From an uncultured Rhodobacterales bacterium (GTDB lineage: Bacteria; Pseudomonadota; Alphaproteobacteria; Rhodobacterales; Rhodobacteraceae), in assembly GCA_903845215.1 (NCBI GenBank), contig CAIMWI010000032.1, positions 1 to 50,189 of the forward strand: a stretch of DNA of 50,189 bases. Reading direction: 5' to 3'. Shown here piece by piece: positions 8,717-17,584 of the stretch. The notes under the pieces are model-generated. The model was not told where the DNA came from and ran no database searches. It saw nothing but the letters and a program-made list of their open reading frames with translations. Made by a program: the position numbers and the translations under genes. The stretch's first letter is position 1, and every line of letters starts with the position of its first letter.

Positions 8717-9517
8717 GTGAGCCATGTCGAAGTCACCCGTCGCGGACGGGTTTTGGAAGTCAAGCTGAACAAGCCCAAAGTCAACGCGATCGACGTGGCG
8801 ATGAGCCAAGACATGGGCCGTGCCTTTGCCTTGCTGCGCGACGATCCTGATCTGTGGGTGGGCATTCTGACGGCCGACGGTGACAGGATCTTCTCCGCTG
8901 GCTGGGATCTAAAAGCGCTGAACGCGGGTGAGATGTCACTGGATAACTGGTGGGAGACGGCAGATTACGGCATTGGCGGCTTTGGCGGGCTGACGGAAAA
9001 CTGGCAGATGAACAAGCCGGTGATCTGTGCGCTTAACGGCATGGCGATTGGCGGCGGGTTTGAAATTGCCATGTCGTGCGATTTGATCATCGCGGCTGAC
9101 CATGTCCATTTTGCCCTGCCCGAAATGCCCTTGGGCATCGTGCCAGATGCGGGCGCATTACAACGCCTGCCGCGCCTTATTCCGCGCAACATTGCGATGG
9201 AAATGCTGCTTTTGGGCCGCAAGATGCCCGCGGCCGAGGCCGCGCATTACGGCTTGGTCAACAAGGTTGTGCCTAAAGAAGCTTTGATGGAAACGGCGCG
9301 AGCTTGGGCCGACCAAATCGCAGGGTCAGCCCCCTTGGCGATGCAAACCGTCAAAGAGGTCGAACGCGCCATCCAAGCCCTGCCGCTAGAGGCGGCATTT
9401 ACCCATATGCGCAAGGGCGATCTGCCCACCTACCGCGCCATGCTGAAATCCGAAGACTCGGCCGAGGGAATCGCGGCCTTTGTCGAGAAACGCAATCCCG
9501 TCTTTAAGGGGCGCTAA
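8717..9517 (+). CDS. caiD: Crotonobetainyl-CoA hydratase-like enoyl-CoA hydratase
   Basis: 266-residue crotonase-fold enzyme with strong resemblance to E. coli CaiD. Shared features include FSAGWDLKA, GGFGGLTE, GGGFE with E116, FALPE with E136, and a C-terminal EKR.PV.KGR. E116 and E136 match the two catalytic glutamates of CaiD with a constant offset of five residues. CaiD interconverts crotonobetainyl-CoA and carnitinyl-CoA. GTG at 8717 is chosen because AAGGA (8706-8710) lies 6 bases upstream; the ATG at 8711 would abut that site. The stop is immediately followed by the carnitine dehydrogenase start, indicating one transcript. A related betaine-CoA substrate is possible. Confidence 0.82.
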   Translation: MSHVEVTRRGRVLEVKLNKPKVNAIDVAMSQDMGRAFALLRDDPDLWVGILTADGDRIFSAGWDLKALNAGEMSLDNWWETADYGIGGFGGLTENWQMNKPVICALNGMAIGGGFEIAMSCDLIIAADHVHFALPEMPLGIVPDAGALQRLPRLIPRNIAMEMLLLGRKMPAAEAAHYGLVNKVVPKEALMETARAWADQIAGSAPLAMQTVKEVERAIQALPLEAAFTHMRKGDLPTYRAMLKSEDSAEGIAAFVEKRNPVFKGR

Positions 9518-10462
9518 ATGTATCCTGATCCACACTCTGTCACCCGTGTCACCACCTTGGGCGCTGGCCCGATCGGCGGCGGATGGGCCGCGCATTTTCT
9601 GGCGCGCGGCTATGATGTCACGGCCTATATCCATGCCGAAGCTGAAACGGCGGCGCTCATGTCGGTGATCAACACCGGCTGGATCAGCTTGCAAGCCTTG
9701 GGTCTGGCACCCGGTGCCTCGCTCGACCGGTTGCGCATCACCACCGATCTGACCGATGCTGTCAAAGACGCGCAGTTCATTCAAGAAAGCGCGCCCGAGC
9801 GGCTGGACATCAAACAAGCGCTTTACAAGCGCTTGGGCGAACTGGCCCCGCGCGACTGTGTTATCGCCTCGTCGACCTCGGGGTTGATGATGACGCAGAT
9901 CCAGACTGACTGCCCCACCCCCCAGCGCACGGTGATCGGCCATCCGTTCAACCCGCCCTATCTGCTGCCCTTGGTCGAAGTCGTGGGCGGCAAGGCGACC
10001 GAGCCGGAAGCGGTGGCTTGGGCCGTCGCCTTCTACGAAATTGCGGGCAAAGCCCCCTTGGCGATGAAGAAAGAAATCCCGGGCTTTGTCGCCACCCGCC
10101 TGCAAGAAGCCCTTTGGCGCGAAGCCTTGCATATGGTCGCCAACGGCGAGGCGACCCCCGCCGATATCGACAACGCCCTGATGAACGGCCCCGCCCCGCG
10201 CATGGCGGTGCAAGGGCAATGCATGGCCTTTCACGTCGCCTGCGGTGAGGGCGGCATGGCCACCAACCTTGACCAATTCGGCCCCGCGCTGAAATGGCCT
10301 TGGACCCGCCTAGAAGCCCCCGAACTGACGCAAGAGCTGCGCGACCGAATGGTGGATGGCTGCAACGAAATCGCCGCCGGTCGCCACTTTGAAGCCATGG
10401 CCGCCACCCGTGACCGCGAGATTGTGGCCGTTTTGAACGCCATCCGCGACGCACGGCGCTAA
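9518..10462 (+). CDS. lcdH: L-carnitine dehydrogenase-like 3-hydroxyacyl-CoA dehydrogenase family protein
   Basis: 314-residue NAD-dependent dehydrogenase. It has the Rossmann motif GAGPIGGG at residues 15-22 and the family histidine H142 in GHPFNPPYLLPLVEVV. Length and N-terminus fit L-carnitine 3-dehydrogenase, which makes 3-dehydrocarnitine. In some bacteria this enzyme carries a C-terminal thioesterase domain; here it ends without one. The ATG directly follows the CaiD-like stop codon. The BKACE gene that would take its product lies 1.2 kb downstream. It overlaps by 4 bp tail-to-tail with the minus-strand regulator. The assignment rests on family resemblance plus these neighbours. Confidence 0.8.
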   Translation: MYPDPHSVTRVTTLGAGPIGGGWAAHFLARGYDVTAYIHAEAETAALMSVINTGWISLQALGLAPGASLDRLRITTDLTDAVKDAQFIQESAPERLDIKQALYKRLGELAPRDCVIASSTSGLMMTQIQTDCPTPQRTVIGHPFNPPYLLPLVEVVGGKATEPEAVAWAVAFYEIAGKAPLAMKKEIPGFVATRLQEALWREALHMVANGEATPADIDNALMNGPAPRMAVQGQCMAFHVACGEGGMATNLDQFGPALKWPWTRLEAPELTQELRDRMVDGCNEIAAGRHFEAMAATRDREIVAVLNAIRDARR

Positions 10463-11571
10463 AGGCGGCTTTTGCCCAAGACCTGAATAGGCTTGGCGGA
10501 CCCGCGGTTTTGCAAGGCTTGCAAAAATTTTGACAGCGTCCCCGGCCAAGAAGGGGCGCTGTCTTTTTCGGGCCAAGCTTGGCGGTATTCGCTGGGCCTG
10601 CGGCCAAAGCATTTGCCAAAGGAAAAGGCAAAGTGCGACAGCGTGTTAAACCCCGAGGCCGTCGCAATATCGCGCACCGACAGGCTGGTCGAGATCAGCA
10701 AGACCCGTGCGTGTTGCAAGCGCAGCAACAAGCCAAACTGCACCACGGTGCAGCCAATGGCTGCTTTGAACTGCCGCTCCATCTGGCGCTGCGACACGTT
10801 CAGCATGTCAGCGATGTCCGGCACGCTTAGCGGTTCTGCGATGTTCTTTTCGATCAGCGCAATCGCCTCGCGTACTATGGGGGGCAGCGTGTCGGTGCTG
10901 CGGCCCATGGTGCGGCGTTGCGGGGCGGTGGCAGGGCGGACGGGGTGGTGCATAAGTTGATCGGCAATCTCGCTGACCATGCTTTCGCCTTGCGCCTCGC
11001 CGATCAGGCGCAAGACCAGATCAACGCCCGCCAACCCGCCGCCGCACGTCATCAGCCCTGCCTCTGCCGTGTAAATCTGTTCGACAAAGGCGATGTCTGG
11101 GAATTGTTCCTGAAACCCCGGCCCATAAGACCAGTGGGTTGTCACCTTGCGCCCTGACAGCAAACCCGCCCGCGCCACCAGATAGGTGCCCAACTCTACC
11201 GCACAAATCCGCGCCCCCTCGCGGGCTTGGCGGCGAATCCATGAAAACACTGTTTTGTTGGTGTAGCTTTCCGCCCCCCAACTGCCCATCACAAAGATCA
11301 CCTCGCCGCGCCTGTTACGCTCAGTGGGAAGATGGGCGGGCAAGGTTAGGCCGTTGCTGGCCGTAATCTGATCGCCGTCAAACGACACGATATCCCACGC
11401 GTAAATCGGCTGCGGCGACAGGTAATTGGCGATCCGCATCGGTTCAATCATCGTCACCAGCGTGGACATGTTAAAGCGCGGCACGATCAGGAAGGTCACC
11501 TGAAGGGGGCTAGAATTCTTACTGTCTTCCGCTGTGGGATGATCCGGCGGTGAGGTACGATTTTTCGACAT
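10459..11571 (-). CDS. GATase1-AraC transcriptional regulator, CdhR-like
   Basis: 370-residue regulator of the GlxA/CdhR/GbdR type: an N-terminal DJ-1/PfpI-like ligand domain (about residues 20-190, with CAVELGTYLVARAGLL) and a C-terminal AraC helix-turn-helix pair (about 240-335, with LSVPDIADMLNVSQRQMER and SVRDIATASGF). CdhR and GbdR in Pseudomonas activate carnitine and betaine genes. This gene diverges from the BKACE gene across a 78-bp gap, where it probably binds. ATG at 11571 is chosen because the frame upstream of it runs antisense through the BKACE gene. The ribosome site is weak. The ligand (carnitine, dehydrocarnitine or a betaine) is inferred. Confidence 0.75.
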   Translation of the reverse strand: MSKNRTSPPDHPTAEDSKNSSPLQVTFLIVPRFNMSTLVTMIEPMRIANYLSPQPIYAWDIVSFDGDQITASNGLTLPAHLPTERNRRGEVIFVMGSWGAESYTNKTVFSWIRRQAREGARICAVELGTYLVARAGLLSGRKVTTHWSYGPGFQEQFPDIAFVEQIYTAEAGLMTCGGGLAGVDLVLRLIGEAQGESMVSEIADQLMHHPVRPATAPQRRTMGRSTDTLPPIVREAIALIEKNIAEPLSVPDIADMLNVSQRQMERQFKAAIGCTVVQFGLLLRLQHARVLLISTSLSVRDIATASGFNTLSHFAFSFGKCFGRRPSEYRQAWPEKDSAPSWPGTLSKFLQALQNRGSAKPIQVLGKSRL

Positions 11572-11649
11572 GGGTGCAGGATATGTGACGAATAAATGAA
11601 AGGAAACCAAAATCGAAGGCACAAGATAGCCCAAAAGCAGGAGGCTTGG

Positions 11650-12540
11650 ATGAACTTCGACGTGGTGGTGACCTGTGCTGTAACCGGGGCTGGCGATACA
11701 ACGGGCAAAAGCCCACATGTGCCCGTGACCCCCGCTGAAATCGCCCGCGAGGCGATAGAAGCAGCCAAAGCCGGCGCATCTTGCGCGCATATCCATGTGC
11801 GCGATCCGGTCACGGGCAAAGGCTCGCGCGATCCGGCTTTGTTTCGCGAAGTGGTCGACCGTGTGCGCGCCAGTGGCACCGATATCGTGATCAACCTGAC
11901 CGCCGGCATGGGCGGGGATTGGACGCCGGACCCCAGTAATTGGGCCATGCCCGGGCCGGGCACCGATATGGTCGGCCCCGATGAACGCTTGGCCCATGTC
12001 AAAGACTGTCTGCCCGAAATCTGCAGCCTCGATTGCGGCACGCTGAATTTTGGCAATGACAACAGCATCTATATCTCGACCCCACCGATCCTGCGGAGGA
12101 TGGCGGCCTTGACCAAGGAATGGGGGGTTAAGCCCGAGCTTGAGGTGTTTGAACTGGGCCATATCCGGTTTGCCCGTGCGATGATGGACGAGGGGCTTTT
12201 GGCCGATCCGCCGATGTTCCAATTGTGTTTGGGCATTCCGTGGGGCGCCGATCAGACAGTCGAAACCATGAAAGCCATGAAAGAACATCTGCCGCCGCAA
12301 GCCAGCTGGGCCAGTTTTGGCATCAGTCGGATGCAAATGCCCATGGCCGCCGCCGCCGTGGCCTTGGGCGGCAATGTGCGCGTCGGGCTGGAAGATAACC
12401 TGTTCTTGGATCGCGGGGTTCTCGCCACCAACGCACAACTGGTCGAACGGGTGATTGGCATCATCACCCGCATGGGCGCGCGGGTGCTGACACCGCAGCA
12501 AGCGCGCAATAAGCTGAACCTGCGCGGCGCGGATGCTTAA
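11650..12540 (+). CDS. Beta-keto acid cleavage enzyme (BKACE), dehydrocarnitine type
   Basis: 296-residue DUF849/BKACE protein. The zinc-site motif HIHVRD carries H47 and H49, and a late GLEDN motif supplies another expected ligand. BKACE enzymes react a beta-keto acid with acetyl-CoA to give acetoacetate and a new CoA ester; in carnitine pathways 3-dehydrocarnitine yields betainyl-CoA. Start at 11650 has AGGAGG six bases upstream. It diverges from the CdhR-like regulator and is followed after 3 bp by a PotA-like ATPase, so import and cleavage are probably co-expressed. No separate betainyl-CoA thioesterase is visible in the window. Confidence 0.87.
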   Translation: MNFDVVVTCAVTGAGDTTGKSPHVPVTPAEIAREAIEAAKAGASCAHIHVRDPVTGKGSRDPALFREVVDRVRASGTDIVINLTAGMGGDWTPDPSNWAMPGPGTDMVGPDERLAHVKDCLPEICSLDCGTLNFGNDNSIYISTPPILRRMAALTKEWGVKPELEVFELGHIRFARAMMDEGLLADPPMFQLCLGIPWGADQTVETMKAMKEHLPPQASWASFGISRMQMPMAAAAVALGGNVRVGLEDNLFLDRGVLATNAQLVERVIGIITRMGARVLTPQQARNKLNLRGADA

Positions 12541-12543
12541 CGC

Positions 12544-13548
12544 ATGACCAAGGGTAACGGCAGCCTGTGTTTGACATCGCTGAGCAAACGCTACGGCGCC
12601 TTTACGGCTGTCGATAACGTGAACCTGCAGATCGAAAAGGGCGAGTTTCTGACCCTTCTTGGCCCGTCCGGCTCTGGCAAGACGACGTTGTTGATGATGA
12701 TTGCGGGGTTTCAAGACATAAGCGAAGGCGATATTTTGTTGGGCGGTGTATCGATCGCCCAAACGCCCGCGGAAAAGCGCAATTTTGGCATGGTGTTTCA
12801 GGGCTATGCGCTGTTTCCGCACATGAGCGTCCACGACAACATCGCCTACCCCCTGTCCGTCCGCCGCAGACCCAAGGCCGAGATCGACGCCCGCGTGGCC
12901 GAGATGTTGGACCTTGTGCGCCTGAACGGCTTTGCCAAACGCCTGCCCAAAGAACTGTCAGGCGGTCAGCAACAGCGGGTGGCCTTGGCGCGGGCCTTGT
13001 GCTTTGCGCCGCCGGTTTTGTTGCTGGATGAACCCTTGGGCGCATTGGACAAAAAGCTGCGGGTCGAGGTGCAGGCCCAGTTGAAAGAGATCCACCGCCG
13101 CGTGGGGACAACCTTTGTTTATGTCACCCATGATCAGGAAGAAGCCCTGTCGATGTCAGACCGCATCGTGATCATGCAAAACGGGCGGATCGAACAGGTG
13201 GGCACGCCCGCTGACCTGTATCAAAACCCCAAAACCGCCTTTGCCGCCAGTTTCTTGGGCAAAAGCAACTTTTTGCACCGCGATGACGCGGTCTTTGCCC
13301 TGCGCCCCGAAAAGATCGACCTTTCGCCCGAAGGGCAAGGGATGGGGGCCAACAAGGTCTCAGGCGTGGTGCTGTCGGTCACCTATTTTGGCGCTGTGCT
13401 GAAGTATCAGGTCGAGGTTCCCGGGATGGACCCGATTGAAGTGGATGTTGACGCTTGGCGCAGCGGGCAGGCTTTGCCCCAAGGCGCGCGCGTTGATCTG
13501 ACTTGGGCCGACAGCGCCGCCGTGCGCCTGTTAGACCAGAGCCTGTGA
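12544..13548 (+). CDS. ABC transporter ATPase, PotA-like
   Basis: 334-residue ATPase of the polyamine/opine/spermidine importer class. Walker A is GPSGSGKT at 40-47, the signature is LSGGQQQRVALARAL, Walker B is LLLDEP, and a C-terminal TOBE-like domain follows from about residue 240 (ALRPEKIDL). It begins 3 bp after the BKACE stop. With the substrate-binding protein and two permeases that follow it makes a full importer. Given its neighbours the substrate is probably carnitine, gamma-butyrobetaine or a similar cation rather than a polyamine. Confidence 0.9.
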   Translation: MTKGNGSLCLTSLSKRYGAFTAVDNVNLQIEKGEFLTLLGPSGSGKTTLLMMIAGFQDISEGDILLGGVSIAQTPAEKRNFGMVFQGYALFPHMSVHDNIAYPLSVRRRPKAEIDARVAEMLDLVRLNGFAKRLPKELSGGQQQRVALARALCFAPPVLLLDEPLGALDKKLRVEVQAQLKEIHRRVGTTFVYVTHDQEEALSMSDRIVIMQNGRIEQVGTPADLYQNPKTAFAASFLGKSNFLHRDDAVFALRPEKIDLSPEGQGMGANKVSGVVLSVTYFGAVLKYQVEVPGMDPIEVDVDAWRSGQALPQGARVDLTWADSAAVRLLDQSL

Positions 13549-13622
13549 AACAAGCCCAAGCCGGGACCAACCCGGTCATGTCACAACAGGGCCCAGATGG
13601 CCCACAACAAGGAGGTTCGAAA

Positions 13623-14729
13623 ATGCACGACAAAAACTTCATGCGTGAGACACTACTGCAAGGCGCACAGGCCTTTCAGGCCGGCAAAATGCAGCGCCGC
13701 AGCTTTTTGGCGTTGTGCGGTATGGCAGGCTTTGCCAGCGCGTCAGTTCTGGCCGGAAAGGCCGAGGCTGCGGCCTCTGAAATCGTGATGTGGAACTGGG
13801 GTGGGCAGTCGGAAGAATGCCACCAAAGCGCCATTGGCGCGGCCTTTACCCAAGACACCGGCGTTCCGCTGAAATTTGACACCTCGGGCCCGTTGCAGGG
13901 CAAGATCAAAGAGATGGTCGACAGCGGCAATGTCACCGCCGACGTCTGCGACGCCGACCTCTTTGACGCCGTGGCCTTGGGCAAAACCGGCCATCTTGAG
14001 GCGCTGGATTATTCGGTGATCGACAAGACCAAAACCATTGACGGCTACGCGCTGGAGTTTGGCATCTCGATCATCCTGTACGGCTATGCCTTTATGTATG
14101 ACACCCAAGCCTATCCCGATGGTCCGCCGACATCTTGGGCAGATTTCTTCGACACTGCCAAGTTCCCGGGCACACGCTCGCTTTACAAATGGGCCAACGG
14201 GTCGCTGGAAGCGGCGTTGATGGCGGATGGTGTGGAAAAGGACAAGCTTTACCCACTCGACATTGACCGCGCGCTAAAGAAGATCACGGCGATCAAGGCT
14301 GACACGATCTATTGGGGTTCGGGGTCCGAAGCGCAAAGCATGATCGTCAATGGCGAAGTGTCGATGGGCATGGTTTGGCAAAACCGCGGCCGCAGCATCG
14401 AAACCGAAACCAATGGCCGCTATAAGTTGGTGATGAACCAAGCCTTGGCCATGCCGGGGGCCTATATCGTGCCCAAGGGCAATCCGGGTGGGGCCGATGT
14501 GATGAAGTTCATCGCCACAGCCCAATCGGTTCCAGCCCAGTTGGACCTGTTCGCCTGCCTTGGCATGACGCCCACCAACCCCGAAGCCATCGCCCAGATG
14601 GCCGAAGTGGATCAGCCCTATTCGATCACCTCGGCGGCCAATATGCCGATGATCGCCCTGAACGATCCGACATGGTGGGGCGAGAACACCGATGCGGCTG
14701 TGAACGCTTTCTTGGCGGCGATCAGCTAA
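13623..14729 (+). CDS. ABC transporter substrate-binding protein, PotD/PotF-like, Tat-type signal
   Basis: 368-residue periplasmic binding protein. Near residue 24 is a twin-arginine motif (QRRSFLAL) followed by a hydrophobic stretch and an Ala-rich cleavage region (GKAEAAAS), so export folded through Tat is likely. The mature part has the extracellular binding fold of polyamine/iron-type binding proteins (WNWGGQ start, several aromatic residues that could box a quaternary amine). Start at 13623 is supported by AAGGAGG; the frame extends upstream into the ATPase gene. It lies 74 bp after the ATPase. A hairpin follows it before the first permease. Confidence 0.88.
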   Translation: MHDKNFMRETLLQGAQAFQAGKMQRRSFLALCGMAGFASASVLAGKAEAAASEIVMWNWGGQSEECHQSAIGAAFTQDTGVPLKFDTSGPLQGKIKEMVDSGNVTADVCDADLFDAVALGKTGHLEALDYSVIDKTKTIDGYALEFGISIILYGYAFMYDTQAYPDGPPTSWADFFDTAKFPGTRSLYKWANGSLEAALMADGVEKDKLYPLDIDRALKKITAIKADTIYWGSGSEAQSMIVNGEVSMGMVWQNRGRSIETETNGRYKLVMNQALAMPGAYIVPKGNPGGADVMKFIATAQSVPAQLDLFACLGMTPTNPEAIAQMAEVDQPYSITSAANMPMIALNDPTWWGENTDAAVNAFLAAIS

Positions 14730-14738
14730 AGCCAGTCT

Positions 14739-14770
14739 TGCACCGGCGGGCCATCCGGCCTGCCGGTGCA
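14739..14770 (+). terminator. Hairpin between binding-protein and permease genes
   Basis: Perfect 9-bp arms TGCACCGGC (14739-14747) and GCCGGTGCA (14762-14770) enclose a smaller GGCC-type stem, followed by TATTTTAC. It probably attenuates transcription into the permeases or stabilises the upstream mRNA end, giving more binding protein than permease. Confidence 0.55.
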
Positions 14771-14789
14771 TATTTTACAAGGGTTCCCA

Positions 14790-15629
14790 ATGCGCTTGCC
14801 TTTAAAGTCTGGCTGGCTTTTGGTTCTGCCGTTCCTGCTTTTGGTGGGGGGGCTCTTCCTTGGCCCCATCCTCAACGTGCTGTGGATCAGCGTCACCGAG
14901 CCCGCGCCTGGCTTTGGGAACTATGCCCAACTGGGCAGTTCTGACACGCTGCGCCGCATTTTATGGACCACGCTGCGCGTTTGTGTGATGTGCACGGCGT
15001 TTAGCGTCATCTTGGGCTATTCCATCGCCTATGCGATGGTTCATGCCACTGGCCCTGCGCAAAGCCGGATGCTGGGGCTGTTGCTGATTTCGTTCTGGAT
15101 ATCGGTTCTGGTGCGCACCTTTTCGTGGCTGATGCTTTTGGGGCGCAACGGGGTGGTCAATTCCACGCTAGACGCTTTGGGCATCATCAGCGCGCCCATT
15201 CCCTTTATGCGCAACGAATTGGGGGTTTTGATCGGCATGGTGCATTACATGGTGCCCTATGCCGTGCTGCCGATTTTCGCCGCGATGCAAAGCATTGACG
15301 GGCGAGTGGTGCAGGCCTCGCGCTCGCTGGGGGGCAGCGGGGCGCAGACGTTTTGGCGGATTTATCTGCCGATGACCAAGCCCGGGGTCGTTGCGGCTTC
15401 TTTGGTGGTCTTTATCATCAACCTTGGCTTTTATGTCATTCCGGCGGTGCTGGGGGGCGGTAAGGTGTTGATGGTGGCGGAATACATCTCGGTTCAGGTG
15501 CTGATCACGCTGCAATGGGGCACGGCGGCTATGCTGGCCGCGATCTTGCTGTTTGGGGTTTTGGCGCTGATGTTCCTCATGTCGCGCTTCATGAAACTGT
15601 CGACAGTATTTGGCGGGGCGCGGACATGA
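14790..15629 (+). CDS. ABC transporter permease, PotB-like
   Basis: 279-residue inner-membrane permease with about six hydrophobic segments, the first near residues 8-28. An EAA-type loop is visible (QASRSLGGSGAQTFWRIYLP region near residue 178). ATG at 14790 is preferred over an in-frame GTG at 14766 because the GTG lies inside the preceding hairpin. It overlaps the next permease gene as ATGA. It forms the channel with the next gene product and is powered by the ATPase encoded at 12544. Confidence 0.88.
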   Translation: MRLPLKSGWLLVLPFLLLVGGLFLGPILNVLWISVTEPAPGFGNYAQLGSSDTLRRILWTTLRVCVMCTAFSVILGYSIAYAMVHATGPAQSRMLGLLLISFWISVLVRTFSWLMLLGRNGVVNSTLDALGIISAPIPFMRNELGVLIGMVHYMVPYAVLPIFAAMQSIDGRVVQASRSLGGSGAQTFWRIYLPMTKPGVVAASLVVFIINLGFYVIPAVLGGGKVLMVAEYISVQVLITLQWGTAAMLAAILLFGVLALMFLMSRFMKLSTVFGGART

Positions 15630-16417
15630 GGGTAAGCCTGCCTGCCAAGCTGAACACCGGATTTGCTTGGGTGCTGCTGGTTTTGCTGATTGCGCCAGCC
15701 TTGGTCGCCATTCCGGTTTCGCTGACACCCAAGACCTACCTATCGTTCCCCACCGACGAACTTTCGCTGCAATACTACCGCGAGCTGTTTTCCAGCCCGG
15801 AATGGCTGTCCAGCTTCGCTCAATCGACCGTGATCGGGGCCGTATCAACCCTGCTTGCCACCACCATCGGCACGCTGTGCGCCATTGGCCTGTGGCGGGT
15901 ATCGTCGCCTGCGGGCGAGGTGGTGCGGTCAGTTCTGCTACTTCCGCTCGTTGTGCCGCCCATCATCGCCGCCATGGCCTTTTCGCGCCTGTTCGTGCCC
16001 TTGGGCCTGATTGACAGCTACACAGGCCTGATCTTGGCCCATACTGTGCTGTCAGCGCCCTTGGTGCTGATCACGGTGTCAGCCTCACTCGCGGGGTTTG
16101 ATGCGCGGCTGGAACAAGCCTCGCGCAATTTGGGGGCTTCGAACTGGGTGACGATGTGGCGGGTGATCGTGCCCGGCATCAGGCCCGGCATTTTGGCGGG
16201 CGCTGTCTTTGCCTTTATCTCGTCTTGGGACGAAATCGTCGTGACGCTGTTTTTGTCGAAATTCAGCGTCTACACCCTGCCGCGCCGTATGTGGAACGGC
16301 ATTCGCGAAAACACCGACCCAACCGTCGCCGCCGCAGCCGTTGTGCTGATGGCCATCACCCTGCTGGCCTTTGCCATCTGGGCGCTGGCTGCGCGGCGCA
16401 CCAGACCTGCCGCATAG
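15626..16417 (+). CDS. ABC transporter permease, PotC-like
   Basis: 263-residue second permease of the same importer. It has about six transmembrane segments, a first one near residues 12-32, and an EAA loop with QASRNLGASNWVTMWRVI. The ATG overlaps the stop of the first permease (ATGA), which fixes the start; an upstream in-frame extension lies inside the previous gene. Nine bases separate it from the acyl-CoA dehydrogenase, linking uptake to CoA-dependent oxidation. Confidence 0.88.
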   Translation: MRVSLPAKLNTGFAWVLLVLLIAPALVAIPVSLTPKTYLSFPTDELSLQYYRELFSSPEWLSSFAQSTVIGAVSTLLATTIGTLCAIGLWRVSSPAGEVVRSVLLLPLVVPPIIAAMAFSRLFVPLGLIDSYTGLILAHTVLSAPLVLITVSASLAGFDARLEQASRNLGASNWVTMWRVIVPGIRPGILAGAVFAFISSWDEIVVTLFLSKFSVYTLPRRMWNGIRENTDPTVAAAAVVLMAITLLAFAIWALAARRTRPAA

Positions 16418-16426
16418 GGGCCCAAA

Positions 16427-17584
16427 GTGACCACAGACACCCACGAAACCGAACTGCTTTTGTCCACCGTGCGCGCCTTTATGGCGGCCGAAATATTCCC
16501 CCACGAAGAGATGGTCGACCGCACCGGCACCGTCCCGCCCGATCTGGGCCGCCAGATCGAAGCGCGGGCGAAAGAGGCGGGGCTGTATTCGGCCAATATG
16601 CCCGAACGGGTGGGCGGGGGCGGGTTGTCGATGAAGGCCATGTCCTTGATCGAACGCGAATATGGCAAGACCAGCCATGCGCTGCATTCGTGGATCGGGC
16701 GGCCAACAGAGTTGCTTTTGGCCTGTCAGGGCGACCAAATCGACCGCTACCTGATGCCCGCCGTGCGCGGCGAAAAGCGCGAGTTGTTTGCCTTGACAGA
16801 GCCAGAGGCGGGGTCTGACGCCATGGGCATGAAATCCAACGCGCGGCGCGATGGGTCAGATTGGATATTGAACGGCTCCAAACACTTTATCTCGGGCCCG
16901 TGTATGCCCGACTTTGCCATCGTCTTTGCGTCAACCGGCGTGGATAAAACCAAGCGCGGCCCGCGCAAGCGGATCACGGCTTTTCTGGTCGATGTCGGAA
17001 CACCGGGCTTTGATATCCGCGAAGGCAACAAATCCGTCAGCTATCGCGGCTATAAAACCTTTCAACTGGCCTTTAACGAAGTGCGCTTGGGGCCGGACCA
17101 AGTTCTGGGCGAAGAGGGCAAGGGGTTTGAACTGGCTGGCCAATGGCTGGGCATGGGCCGCGTTTGGGTCGGCACCTGCTGCTGTGGCAAGGCTGAACGG
17201 ATCATAGGTCTTGCCACCGAATGGGCCGCCAATCGTAAGCAATTTGGCCAACCGATCGGCCAGTTTCAGGCCACGGGCTTTAAGCTGGCCGATATGGCGA
17301 TTGGTCTGCGGGCGGGCGATTTGCTGGTGGCCGATGCCGTCACCCGTGCCGAAGAGGGGCGGTTGACCGATGCCGATGTCTCGATGGTCAAGGTCTATTG
17401 TTCCGAAATGCTCAACCGTGTGGCCGATGATGCCGTGCAAATCTTTGGCGGCATGGGATTGATGGAAGAAATGCCCATCCAACGCCTGTGGCGCGACAGC
17501 CGGCTAGAGCGGATCTGGGACGGCACTTCCGAAATCCAGCGCCATATCATCACGCGGTCCATTCTAAGGCCCTATGGCGCATGA
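16427..17584 (+). CDS. Acyl-CoA dehydrogenase
   Basis: 385-residue FAD-dependent acyl-CoA dehydrogenase of normal length. It shows LTEPEAGSDA near residue 123 and the conserved C-terminal region with IWDGTSEIQR, where many members have the catalytic glutamate nearby. It starts with GTG at 16427 after AGGGG. It follows the importer and overlaps the acyl-CoA ligase by ATGA. In this context it could introduce the double bond into gamma-butyrobetainyl-CoA to give crotonobetainyl-CoA, the substrate of the CaiD-like hydratase. The family is clear; the substrate is inferred. Confidence 0.88.
   Translation: MTTDTHETELLLSTVRAFMAAEIFPHEEMVDRTGTVPPDLGRQIEARAKEAGLYSANMPERVGGGGLSMKAMSLIEREYGKTSHALHSWIGRPTELLLACQGDQIDRYLMPAVRGEKRELFALTEPEAGSDAMGMKSNARRDGSDWILNGSKHFISGPCMPDFAIVFASTGVDKTKRGPRKRITAFLVDVGTPGFDIREGNKSVSYRGYKTFQLAFNEVRLGPDQVLGEEGKGFELAGQWLGMGRVWVGTCCCGKAERIIGLATEWAANRKQFGQPIGQFQATGFKLADMAIGLRAGDLLVADAVTRAEEGRLTDADVSMVKVYCSEMLNRVADDAVQIFGGMGLMEEMPIQRLWRDSRLERIWDGTSEIQRHIITRSILRPYGA

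Noticed and set aside
11572..12834. Long upstream extension of the CdhR-like regulator frame on the minus strand
   Set aside because: The extension runs antisense through the BKACE and PotA-like genes, has no family resemblance, and the regulator domain starts only after the ATG at 11571.
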